Below, one piece after another: positions 33,482 to 43,970 of a stretch of DNA of 64,000 nt (its first letter is position 1; every line of letters begins with the position of its first letter). The DNA lies in assembly GCA_036674765.1 (NCBI GenBank), contig JARVKI010000125.1:1-64000 (forward strand), given 5' to 3'. The notes beneath the pieces are model-generated. The model ran no database searches. It was not told the origin of the DNA and worked only from the letters and a program-made list of their open reading frames with translations. The position numbers and the translations under genes were made by a program. This stretch comes from Seiridium cupressi (Eukaryota > Ascomycota > Sordariomycetes > Amphisphaeriales > Sporocadaceae).

Positions 33482-35337
33482 TCAATCCTCAAATCGCTCG
33501 GTCAACCTCCACCAAAAGTCACATTCCTTCTTTCGCCAGTCGTCATCGATGAACTGTGCAGAAACGCCTCCTGATGTGCCACCAGCCCTCTCGTCGTTGC
33601 CCTTTCCGAAGACCGTCGTCTTCCCCTTATCCAGACCTCCTTGGTCTCCAGACCACGGAAGCCATTCCAGTCGCTTCGGGAATCGCGTGCTACTCGGTTT
33701 GTTTGGGTCACCCCTGGTTATGAAACTCGTGACGTACGCATGCATCAGGCCAGCAACTTCGTCTTGGGCCGGCGATATGGACCGCACCTCGGGGTTGTAC
33801 GTCTGATACCTCATCTGATCTCCGTGATTGGCGCCATACGTTGCCGTTTTGTTCAGAGCCCAGTGATACAGGTAGACCGGCGGATCAGCCGCATTCTTGT
33901 TGCCCCAGGCAGCCGTCTGCCTCACGGGGCACGAGTACGCATAGTTCCCGTAGGCTGCCTCGGCTCTTCTGTACTGCGGGCCGATGCCCAACGCTTGCAT
34001 ATCCCGGGTCTCGGCGTAAGGAGAGAAGTCGTCTCTCAGCGGATCCGGGTACAAGGTTTCCAGCTCCTTCAGCTCCTGGGCTGTGAGATGCGGGAGGAGC
34101 TCGCGGAAAAAAGCGACGAAATCTTCCGAGGCGCTGGCCTTCTTGGGCACGTACATGGCGCCCTCGTTCGTAGCGAACCCCACCAGCATGGGCACCTTGT
34201 TCCAGCGGCCGCTCTTCCACGCGTCGATGGGCCGGCGCGAGATGGCCTCGCCGTTCAGCACCGGCTGCCAGGCCCAGCGGACCGAGGGGTCGCTGAGCTC
34301 GAACACGGCCTGGCCTGCGTTGACGACGGTGCTCGAGGGCAGCGCTCGCAGGCAGGGCAGGATCTCGTGCTCGGGGCGACGCCCGCAGCCGGTCAGGTTG
34401 AGGAACCGCTGGAAGTGGTGTTCGTTGAGATCGGATATCGGCGGGTGGACGGCTCTTGCCGTGTGCGCGCCGCTGTCCATGATGGCCTTGTGGAATAGGG
34501 TGCGTGGTAAATGCATGTCCATGACCAAATGCCCAATCTAAGATCGTATAATTAGTACGGCATCATTCCCACATCACCGAGGTCGTGTGTACTCACAGCA
34601 TGCGCTGCGGCGGATAACCCGAGGATAGTTACATCGTCTGGATCGCCGCCAAAGGCCGCAATATTATCCTGAACCCATTCGAGTGCCAGAATGATATCCT
34701 TCATGCCGAGGTTCAACAAGCCCTCCTTCTTTGTCAATGCCGTGTTCAATCCGCCGGCGACACCGACTCGGTACTGGATTGAAACGCCGATAAAGGGCTC
34801 TTCAGACCATGCCAGAATCCCCGGCGTGTTGTGCATCCTAGCAGCACCACGGTTGAATGCACCTCCCGGGATCAACACGGCCACCGGGAGGGACGCGTTG
34901 GCCGAAGTATGGCCCTTGGGCCTCCAGATATTGACGCTCAAACAGTCCTCGCTCTCGGTATCGGGGCCCAAGAAGTCGGGAGCCACGAAGGGGACTAGTT
35001 GCTTGCCGGGACATCGGGGCCCGAGCTGGTAGGCCTCGAACGTGTCATCTGAGGCCGGCACGGGTACGGCATGGCGGAAGCGCAGCGGCCCCACAGGCGA
35101 CAGGGCGTAAGGCATCCCCATGAATGCCTCGAGGGGCTCAGAATATGTCCTATCGTCGACGCATTTGCCCAAGACTGTCCCTTGTCGAATCGTCACGTTA
35201 AACAAGCCGTTACCCTCGGGATCTATGGCATTTGGTTTCAGCGAGACGCCCAGCGGTGACTACGAAAGCAGTAGGGCCAATGCTGCGATCAGCAGGGCTG
35301 GCAAGTGCCATCCTCGAAAATCGGCAGCCGTCGACAT
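33482..35337 (-). pseudogene. Type-B carboxylesterase with early stop
   Basis: The body is a secreted carboxylesterase/lipase of the alpha/beta-hydrolase fold, in two exons (34597-35337, 33482-34537; intron GTGAGT to CTTAG). Landmarks are FMGMPYAL, SEDCLSVNIWRP, the oxyanion-hole region IPGGAFNRG and QDNIAAFGGDPDDVTILG. The acidic residue is probably in GFATNEGAMYV, and the His in YGANHGDQM. Two oddities occur. First, the frame opens at 35337 with a convincing signal peptide (MSTAADFRGWHLPALLIAAL), but TAG at 35260-35262 cuts it immediately after, with the mature protein (SPLGVSLKPNAIDPEGNG) following in the same frame. Second, the nucleophile motif reads GLSAAAH, where relatives have GxSxG (GLSAGAH). 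Translation could restart at the Met of MFNVTIRQG (35205) but would then give a leaderless protein. Functional status is doubtful. Confidence 0.75.
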
Positions 35338-36195
35338 GGTGGTTTGGTGCGAATGACCCAACTCGATGCCCCTCGTGTACAGGGCTCACTTCAAACCTCG
35401 GACGCAGAGATAACGAGGCCCCTTCATCTTCATGTACTGCGATAGTTCGAATTGCCCCCTCGCCGCCGCGACGTGCCCCACGTTCGGGACCGGCTCCGGA
35501 CTCCCAGTTCACTTCCACTCCTCTACCATGGGGATGGTGGATCCCGGGACAAGCTCCTAGCGCCCGAATTTGCAGCCAGCTTGCGCCTAGCTTATCACGG
35601 CTGCCCGCCGCCTCTGAGTTGCCCGAAAGACTGGGGCAAACTGTGGGTGCTTCGGGAAACGTTGCCCTATCATGATACGATCGACCTCACTTTCAGGTGG
35701 TAGACCTTTGTCCTATAGGTTGTTGATGCACCCGTGTCCACCTGCATGGTTGCCGATGGGGTGGATAGCAGTCGTTTGAGGTTTGGCATTTCGTGGCATC
35801 CGCCAATCCGGATTCTCGGCGCATGTTGTGAGACTCAATTGAACTCGCACGCTGTACATATGTAGGATCCTTTGCGCACCTGGCACCTGTTGCTACATTG
35901 TAGGCTGCGCGCGGATCACCGCCTGCGGGGCACGATAGGCAATCCACCAAATAGCCTTGATCATGCCACCGTCAGGCAGTGATCCCCAGCATATCTTATC
36001 TCTTCTGGAGATAACGTCGCTGATGCGACTCAGGCACTTGCATGTTAGACATGGATTCATGTAACGGCCCGTAACTAAATACCGTCTTCGCGAACCATGA
36101 AAATGTCGTTCGGTCTAGAGTTGCGACTCAACCGCATAGTTTTGTGATTGATCGTGGAAGAGTTCAATCGACTATTCCACATTTCCTCATCGACA
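35338..36195. other. Divergent promoter region
   Basis: This 850-nt gap lies between the esterase and the second anion:cation symporter, which are divergently transcribed. No gene is apparent. An alternative ATG for the carrier lies in frame at 36148. Confidence 0.5.
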
Positions 36196-37830
36196 ATGGG
36201 CTTGATCGACGTCCCTAAAAGCGACGTTGCGGATGGCATCCAGGGCGACAAGAAGGCACCCCTGTCGACCGTCGCCGACGACGAGCCAGATCTCAAGCAC
36301 GGAGTCTCAGTGGAGCAGCTCGACGAGGCCGAGATCTTCCTGCGGGACAATGGCATTTCGCATCACCACCTGCAGGAGCTCATGTGCGACAAGGCGACGC
36401 AGCGCAGGCTCGTGCGCAGGGTCGACTGGACGCTCCTCCCGCTCCTGGCTGGCACCTACCTGCTTCAGTACATCGACAAGCAGGCCCTGTCCTACGGCGT
36501 CGTGTTCGACCTCTTCGATACGACAGGCGTCACGTCGAACCAGTACTCGTGGCTGGCCTCCATCTTCTATTTCGCCTATCTGGTCGCCGAGTGGCCGTGC
36601 AGTTACCTAGTCCAGCACTACCCGACGAGCAAAGTCATCGGCGGCTTCGTCGTGTGCTGGGGCTGCGTCCTAACGGCGACCGCCGGGTGCTCGAACTTTG
36701 CGGGGCTGGCCGTCTGCCGATTTCTGCTGGGCTGCTTCGAGGCAGTCATCACGCCGTCGTTCATGATGATGGTCAGCATGTGGTACGTGCGCGCCGAGCA
36801 GCCGTCCCGCGCTGGCATCTTCTACTGCACCAACGGCATCGGGTCCATGGTCAGCGGGATCCTGTTCTACGGCGTCGGCTTCGCCCAGGGCTGGGACGTG
36901 TGGCGCATCATATCCATCATCTGCGGCGGCTGCACCATCGTCTGGGGCGTCGTCCTCTGGTTCTTGCTGCCGAGCAACATCCTCACCGCGAGGGGGTATA
37001 CCATTGAGGAGAAGGCCATGCTTATTGCTAGGAGTCAGAGCAATAACATTGGCGTGTATAACCGCAAGATCAAGACGTCGCAGGTCAAGGAGGCCTTGAT
37101 GGATGGGCAAGTATGGCTGCTGTTCTTGTACGTATTGCTGAATGAGTGTACCAATGGCGGCATTGCGTCGTTCGGCAAGTTGATCGTCAAGGGCTTCACG
37201 GACGACGCTTTGATGACGGTCGTGTACGGTATTCCGTACGGCGCTTGGGTTGCTTTCTTCATCCTCACCGGTCCCTGGCTTGCTGGGCGGTTGAAGAACT
37301 GGCGGACTTGGGTCATGATGATCTGGGTTTGCCCCACCATCATTGCCGCGTGCCTCTTCTGGCAATTGCCAAGGACCAACAAGAACGGTCTATTGATGGC
37401 CTACTACATCGTAAGCACGTTCTCCCTCAATACCTGTACACAAGCTAACATGTCAAAATAGTGCCCGTCATTTGTCGGTTCTTTGGTTGTGGCACTGCAG
37501 ATGCCAGCGGCGAACCTGGGTGGATACACAAAGCGAACTACCGCAACAGCCTTTGTATTCCTGGCCTATTGCATCGGCAACATTATTGGCCCCCATGCAT
37601 TCCTCTCCTCCGAAGCACCAATCTACCAGACCGGCTGCAAATTCATCCTCGGCTGCTCGGTCGCTCAGATCGTCGTTGCGGCAGCGTTGAGATCCCTGCT
37701 GGTGCGACGCAACAAGGTCAGGGATGCTGCCGCGGCCGCCCTGAGCCATGAGTTGTCTGGTGCAGGCGAGGAAGAAGTGTTCGAGGATTTGACCGATTTC
37801 GAGAATCCGAAATTCAGATATGCGTATTAG
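36196..37830 (+). CDS. MFS transporter, allantoate/nicotinate-type (anion:cation symporter)
   Basis: Two exons (36196-37410, 37462-37830) encode 527 residues. The intron has GTAAGC, GCTAAC and AATAG and joins MAYYI to CPSFVGSL in phase. A 90-residue hydrophilic tail leads into DWTLLPLLAGTYLLQYIDKQ, the family signature at helix 1. FYFAYLVAEWPCSYLVQ and CRFLLGCFEAVITPSF are the usual helix 2 and 4-5 positions. The second half has PSFVGSLVVALQMPAANLGG and TKRTTATAFVFLAYCIGNIIGP, which match the family closely. The C-terminus is acidic (EEEVFEDLTDFENPKFRYAY), also usual. It should import a small organic anion at the plasma membrane. This is a separate subtype from the carrier at 3.1-4.7 kb. No defect is visible. 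Confidence 0.9.
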
Positions 37831-38197
37831 TGGCTGAAAATGAATTTTGGTTGCATTTCAGCTGAATGTATTGCTTTTTGATGTGCTGATTCAGGGGAGG
37901 GGAGGTCAGAAGTTTATTGGCCACCTACAGAAACGAACCTCTCCATAATTCCAACTTAATGACATAATCTTCATATGAATTAGAACAACAGAGAACTCCA
38001 ATACTTATGCTACAGCTGGCGGCTGGTCTAATCGTCTCCACTGTGGGGTATTCATAGCTGCCGTACGTCATGGCGTCCTCAGCACCATATAATCTTAGTT
38101 TCAGTGGAACAATGCCACGGCAACCGGCTGTTCATCCAATTCTCCGGTGAGTGAATACTACTGGGTTACAAGATTTAGAAGTGCCCATTCCCCTCAC
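37831..38197. other. Intergenic, no gene seen
   Basis: This is 3' flank of the carrier gene and of the decayed gene on the other strand, with no features noted. Confidence 0.4.
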
Positions 38198-39165
38198 TCA
38201 CGCTTGTGCCGTGGGCAAGTGAGAGATTGCTCCTGTCGCCCAACCTATCTGTCTGGGGAGTGGGGAATCAAGTAGGCCTTGTTTACCATGAGAAGTCCAA
38301 CCCAAAGCCCACCAGTTCTTATCTTTGGCTTCTCCGAAAACGTCATAAATAAGGCGTGACCGCTGGGATGCTGGTCTTCCCACATCGGTAGCTTGGGTAT
38401 ATGACTTGCTTCAGCGTCAGTGCAAGATAGCCGACCCTGGCGATTTGATACTTGGCTCCATGGTGGCTGCCAGGTTCTTCGATGATGCCTGCATCTTTGG
38501 CTGTCCACTTGCCTCCAAGGTCATAGACGCGCCCAGGTTCAGCTAAAGATGCGGTAGCAGATGTATTGGCTGCAGCAGAAGCGGCGGTGGGGTTCCTTCT
38601 TAGACCAGCTTTTTGGAGTAGTTATAAAATCCAACCTTTATCATCTGTGACAAAAGGAAGGTTCCACGGCACCAGCTTAGCCGTCAGCTCCGAGACACCT
38701 TTCTCCAAAGTGTCGTTGAGTCGTGGCATATAGTCTGAATTGGCGAAGATGCCGAGGTCGAGGCTCCGGATATTTGAGGATCTGTTTTGTGGGACAGGAG
38801 TGATGGCCTGTTAATCCTAGAGGGTTCGGACTACGCTGAAATTTCCTGCTTACTCGACCAAAATTTCGAGTCAATCAGATTGAATAAGGCGTTGGCAGCA
38901 TGATGTAACCTTGGTATCTCGTTGGGTCATTTGATGTCTGAACACCATAGTTTTCCGGATCATACAAAACATGATATTTTCCCGCCTGATAAGCCCCAAT
39001 GGAATCAAGTTTTGCCACGTTGTTACCATAGCTTCTTATGTGAACTCTAGGCTCGGCTTCCTGGCTAACCCATTTACACGTCATAAAAAGGCCATATCCA
39101 ATAACGATCACCAGCCTCGGGAATTGCGAAGGTGAGCTCAGAAGACTACAGATCGATGAATGCAC
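38198..39165 (-). pseudogene. Decayed gene of unrecognised family
   Basis: Several coding-like pieces lie in order on this strand. The first, from 39165, ends YQGYIMLPTPYSI before TGA at 38875-38877. The frame then stays open to a good donor (GTAAGC at 38853), and after an intron ending AACAG (38808) continues as LDLGIFANSDYMPRLNDTL and LTAKLVPWNLPFV. A third piece has YDLGGKWTAKDAG and RVGYLALTL. It is followed, after a one-base shift near 38350, by NWWALGWTSHGKQGLLDSPL and a terminal ISHLPTAQA. The pieces look like one protein, hydrophobic near its start, with one stop and at least one frameshift. I do not recognise the family. Confidence 0.45.
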
Positions 39166-41511
39166 GTGAGTATAATGTCCCGGCGTTGGGCCGAACTACG
39201 CGTCGTTTATCAGCATTTGCTAAATCGCGGCGGTGGGCCAAAGCATTCGTGAATATGTTTGCAAAGCCCTGCATGGCCAAGCCGTAGACGTACAGAGAAT
39301 ACCCATCGTATTCAAATTTCATCTTCTTCTCGAGTAATTACCTGCACCACGATTACAGTATATGCGAATGTTGTGGCATTCTGCGCACACGGTTCATTGT
39401 AAGATGGAGACTGAAACGTACTTAAAGTCCTAGACGCAGCGAGCGTGGGCTATCCAACAGTCCAAAGCAACATGACCAGAAACATGGTGCCTCCGGCACA
39501 ATAGGCGAGGAGTGGATAAGTGTACAAGGTCAACAGTTGTGAGCCCAGTGAAACAGACTTGTTCTCCTCTCACAATTGCCGTTGACCGCGGAGAAGATCC
39601 GCTAATTTCAAACCCCGACAACCGATTTCCGGCGCGAAGTTCGGGGCATGCAATCACGCCATCACATTAGGGTATGTTGCAACTGGCCCGGGTACCCACA
39701 GCTATATCACTGTCTCGAGTATATCATTCTGCGGGATTGCTTGGGATTAATCTATCCGCTACGCTGCCCTGAAATTGCGGATGGCCATTGAGTGTGACCG
39801 AATTGGATGAGCCAGCCCGCTACACTTCCGGACAAAGTATCCGAATTTCAGCCACGAGGCAATGTTGATAGCCGCAGTTGACAACGGATTTCTCTTGTTT
39901 TTGGTAAAACTAATACGAGTGGTCGAATCGATAATGTTGTTCGATGAAGATTCATTGGCCTCATATCATTGATAACGGCAGATTTCAAGATTCTTGGGAG
40001 ATATTCTTCAAGCCTGTCTGTGTTCAGCCGGCGAAACGGGGTCGTACAATATATAAATTGACCGAGTTTCGGACGACATTGATTAGCTGTTAGAGCTTCC
40101 GTCATAATTATGATGTATGAAGACGATTTGTCCGTCGGATTCATCGTCTTGGGTTTCTTCATGGACGGGCAGCCAGGCGAACCGTGCGTAAAAACGGCGT
40201 TCGTCTCCAATTGAGTTTCGCGACCTCTTACGGCAAAGAGGTTCGTAACATAGCAATACGGTGACATCTGTTTGTCCCCATAATTTCCAACCTGGTCACC
40301 AGACAAATGGGTATCTTCTGACGATTGCCCGATTGGGACGTCATGCTATGCTTGACTGGCTGACAGCAGGATGATGGTTGTACAATGATCATCTATGTAA
40401 TCCCCGTATGTGAGCATGGGTTTACAGTATGCGTAATCAGATAGGAGGCTCGACTCTGACGCCTGTGCACAGTACTAGATAGTGAGACCACTGAGAAAAA
40501 AAAGTTTCCTTCTCTCTCTTCCCCCTCCCCTCCATATTCATTCTTCATCCTGGCTGAAGAATTGAAGTAGCTGGTGAGGTTAGAGTATTGCTACGCTATC
40601 GAGCGCGAGTTCACCTCTTGCCCACGAGCTACAATGCGCCCGTTTACCCCGCAGTTCACATAAGAGTGTGTTGGACCTTTCCCCGCAGAGCTAAAGGAGG
40701 ATTCCGTCCTCCTAGCTGCTAGCAGACCCATCCTCTCCGCTGACCAGCATTTTACCCAAATTCAGGGTTCAGGACCATCGAGCCAGACTTTCTACCTCTG
40801 GAAATGACCTTAGGTCACGCACTTTTTCACAGGAAGAATAATATTGCTGATCAAGAGTTCTGCAGCTTGGGCTAGCTGGCGAATCTGTTTGAATGTTCAA
40901 TTGCCGCTGCCGACGTTCAGAGTGAGCGCGGCCCACCGTAATCTTCGCATCCGGACTAGCCCATCTTCAATTGGCTAGCTCCATGATCGTTTGGGCTCTC
41001 GAGTCTGGAGCCGGGCCTCACTGCCGCACTAGCGAGCTGAGCATTGCGCGCGAGAGATTGGGAACTGCGTGTCACAAGCAGAACTACCCACGCACCAAGG
41101 TCCTTTTCCGCACTTGCTCAGGCATATGAATGTGTGCAGACAGGGCTGATCCGGATTAGCTTGTGTAAGCGGGTTATCGGTTATCTGGCACCGGCCAGTA
41201 GAATGTCGCACTATTCCGACTTGTGCCTCACAATGGTGGGTATCTAGCATGCGGATCTTCCTTGGCGGTAATCGCTACAATGTAGTTGCTGACGCCAGCT
41301 CTATCCGCCGTGTACCAGCAAGACTTCTTTGAATGGACGCTTTTCGTGTGGTGGTGCTTGTGCAACACTGTCGATTTATTTATGTTGTTGGCTCTTTCGT
41401 CTACTCTCCATCATCCTCTACCTTCACACCTCTTCATCCCACGATAAGCGCATCGCGCCCTCCAGAGTACCCCTCACCCCCAGCGCAGCTGCAGCTGCCA
41501 GCTAGTTCAAA
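39166..41511. other. Intergenic, no convincing gene
   Basis: The only sizeable frame is a 152-codon one at 39848-40306 on the minus strand, with no known motif. A pyrimidine-rich tract at 40505-40540 and the region near 41400-41510 probably belong to the promoter and leader of the aldehyde dehydrogenase that follows. Confidence 0.45.
39848..40306 (-). CDS. Doubtful hypothetical protein
   Basis: A single uninterrupted frame of 152 codons with two early Met codons. Its composition is basic and it carries no domain I can name. It may be a chance frame, since the surrounding 2 kb is otherwise empty. Confidence 0.2.
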   Translation of the reverse strand: MSGDQVGNYGDKQMSPYCYVTNLFAVRGRETQLETNAVFTHGSPGCPSMKKPKTMNPTDKSSSYIIIMTEALTANQCRPKLGQFIYCTTPFRRLNTDRLEEYLPRILKSAVINDMRPMNLHRTTLSIRPLVLVLPKTREIRCQLRLSTLPRG

Positions 41512-43068
41512 ATGGCACCAAGCACATTTGATATTAAAGTGAGCTGGCTTGTCAATTGATTAAAGACAATTGTGCTGATAGCCGAAGTCATACCCTGGTA
41601 ATATCGTGAACAACGAATTCTTGAAGTCGGCAACCACCAGGCATGGGATTGACCCCTCAACGGGCGAGCCACTTTATGAGGTCCCAGTTGCCACCAAGGC
41701 AGATCTCGACACGGCGGTCAAGCACTCGCGCGCTGCCTTCAAGACATGGTCCAAAACAACATTTTCGGAGCGAGCCGAGCTCCTGCTGAAGTTTGCCGAC
41801 CTCATCGAAAAGAATCGCGATGAGCTCGAGAAACTGTTGACTATGGAGTCCGGCAAGCCAATTGGCTTGGCGCATGCCGAGATCGATATGACCGTCGGTT
41901 GGATCCGAACGTGGGCTGCCATGGAGCTCAAGGATGAGATCATTGAACAGACTGACGAGAAGACCATATATTCGACACGCGTGCCCCTCGGCGTCTGCGC
42001 TGCCATCGTCCCGTGGAACTGGCCAGCCCTGCTTGGAATGGGCAAGGTTGGTCCCGCATTGATCACGGGCAACACCATCGTTGTGAAACCGTCACCGTTC
42101 ACCCCATACTGTGATCTGAAGCTTGGTGAACTTGGCATGTCCATTTTCCCGCCCGGCGTCTTTCAGGTCCTGAGCGGCAACGACGATCTGGGTCCTTGGA
42201 TCACGGAGCACCCCGATATCAACATGGTCGCATTCACGGGCTCCATTCCCACCGGCAAGCGCGTCGCAGCCAGTTGCGCTAAAACTTTGAAGCGATTCGT
42301 CCTGGAGCTGGGCGGCAATGATGCGGCTATTGTCTGCGATGACGTCGACATCGAGAAGTGTCTGCCTAAGATCACCTCTGTAGCTTTCCTTCATTCGGGT
42401 CAGATTTGCATGGATATCAAGCGCCTCTACATTCACGAGAAGATCTACGACAAGTTCCGCGACGCCATGATTGAATTTGCGAAGAACAATATCAAGACCG
42501 GTAACCCCTTTGAGGATGGCGTTGCAATAGGTCCTGTCCAGAACAGCATGCAGTAAGTAAAAATGTCCCCCCACTAGAGATAGAAACCGATCGCATCTAA
42601 CACATTATCAGGTTTGAACTGGTGAAAGACTTGTACGCCCACGTCAAGAAGCAAGACTGGAAGATCGCACTGGACGGCAACATTAGAGAGTCCTCAAAGG
42701 GCTTCTTTGCCGAGCCCGTCATCGTCGACAACCCGCCCGAGGGCTCTCGCGTTGTTGTGGAAGAGCCCTTCGGCCCCATCGTCCCGCTGCTGAAGTGGTC
42801 TGATGAGGACGACGTCCTCGAGCGCGCCAATGCACTTGAGACTGGTCTTGGGGCTTCGGTGTGGAGTAGAGACCTGGACCGGGCGGAGCGCATGGCTAGG
42901 CAACTTGGTGCTGGTAGTGTCTGGGTGAACTCACATTTCGATACTGCCCCGAATGTGCCCTTCGGTGGACACAAGGAGAGCGGCATGGGCGTGGAGTGGG
43001 GTTTGGAGGGCTTGAAGAGTTATACGAACTCGAGGAGTCTGTGGGTGTGGAAGAAGATTTTCAGCTAA
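41512..43068 (+). CDS. Aldehyde dehydrogenase (NAD(P)-dependent)
   Basis: This cytosolic-type enzyme oxidises an aldehyde to its acid. Three exons fit (41512-41538, 41582-42552, 42612-43068), giving 484 residues, a full-length ALDH. The tiny first exon encodes MAPSTFDIK and is joined by a 43-nt intron to PKSYPGNIVNNEF. Motifs in order are the cofactor-site VPWNWPALL, NTIVVKPSPFTP, FTGSIPTGKRV, the general-base Glu in LELGGNDAAIV, the catalytic Cys in SGQICMDIKRLY, and EEPFGPIVPL. The C-terminal PFGGHKESGMGVEWG is complete. Subfamily cannot be fixed. It resembles betaine-, lactaldehyde- or salicylaldehyde-type enzymes. No obvious partner gene lies beside it. It should be active. Confidence 0.9.
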
Positions 43069-43697
43069 GCGGACAGAGATTTTCTGCATCGGAAGGGATA
43101 TGGTTTTATTCGAATCTTAACATAATGCAAGCGAAGCCATATCGTTGCGACATTTATCTAGACACGAAATTAATCAAGAATAAGGTGTGTTCGGGCCATT
43201 AAATCGGAACCTTTTCTTCGAAGTTGGACGATAATTTGTTTATCGGGTACAGGATGCCAAAGAATGCAATGGTTAAATAGCAGCTCAGGGGAAAGAAGGA
43301 GATTTGCTTATACATTTGCGTGCTGACTCGCCCATACATTTTGCAATTCTTGCCTTGACCAACCGTCCAGCTGTGTACCCTGGCCTCATCACTTGCCATT
43401 CTTGTAACTGGGGCTTCCGTTGCCTTTGAAATGGCGGTCGCTTCTTACTTGATCCACTTACACAATGGCTCGGTAGACTGGGACAGACACGTAGTGCACG
43501 GATCTTTCCAGTGACTGCAGAATTTGCTGAGCACTACAAATTTTAGGGACACGATAAAGAAGGACAGAAACATGAGGCAACAATCCATCGAGTCACGAAT
43601 TCATAATCATTTACTGATCGCTACGTCGTTGGGGGTTGACCCCCCACCAACTGCTTTCACACAAAGGATTGACCGGGGCTTTTGGCAGGTGACCAGC

Positions 43698-43970
43698 TCA
43701 TCTGGTTCTTAGCGCATGATACACAAGTGCCTGGGGTCTTTTCTCGCGTTTTGTCCATACTTCAAATGAGAAAGCGAATTCGTTAGCACCTTGGGACAGG
43801 GACAGGCTGGAGTAGTACACTGCACCTTTTGGTAGTTCATATTCGAAAATTGAATACCTTAGTTTCAACTCCTGCAAATCAACGATGACTCCAAACACCT
43901 CCAATGATGCACAGGCTTTTGCTTTATGTGAGCCAAACTCCAATTCGCCATTCGCCCCGTATGCAATCAA
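43698..43970 (-). other. In-frame open extension behind the ankyrin gene
   Basis: Directly after the TAG at 43971-43973 the same frame remains open for 90 codons, with coding-like composition (VFGVIVDLQELKLRYSIFEY, then GANEFAFSFEVWTKREKR). It has no ATG at its start, so it is not a gene by itself. It could be the original C-terminus cut off by a nonsense change, a spliced alternative end (CTTTAG could serve as an acceptor), or a readthrough extension. Confidence 0.35.

Noticed and set aside
33641..34498. A 285-codon plus-strand frame inside the esterase
   Set aside because: It is the antisense shadow of the esterase second exon, Arg/Val-rich as such shadows are in GC-rich coding DNA.
36384..37007. 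A 207-codon Arg/His-rich plus-strand frame
   Set aside because: It is the shifted frame of the MFS carrier gene, which has intact family motifs in its own frame.
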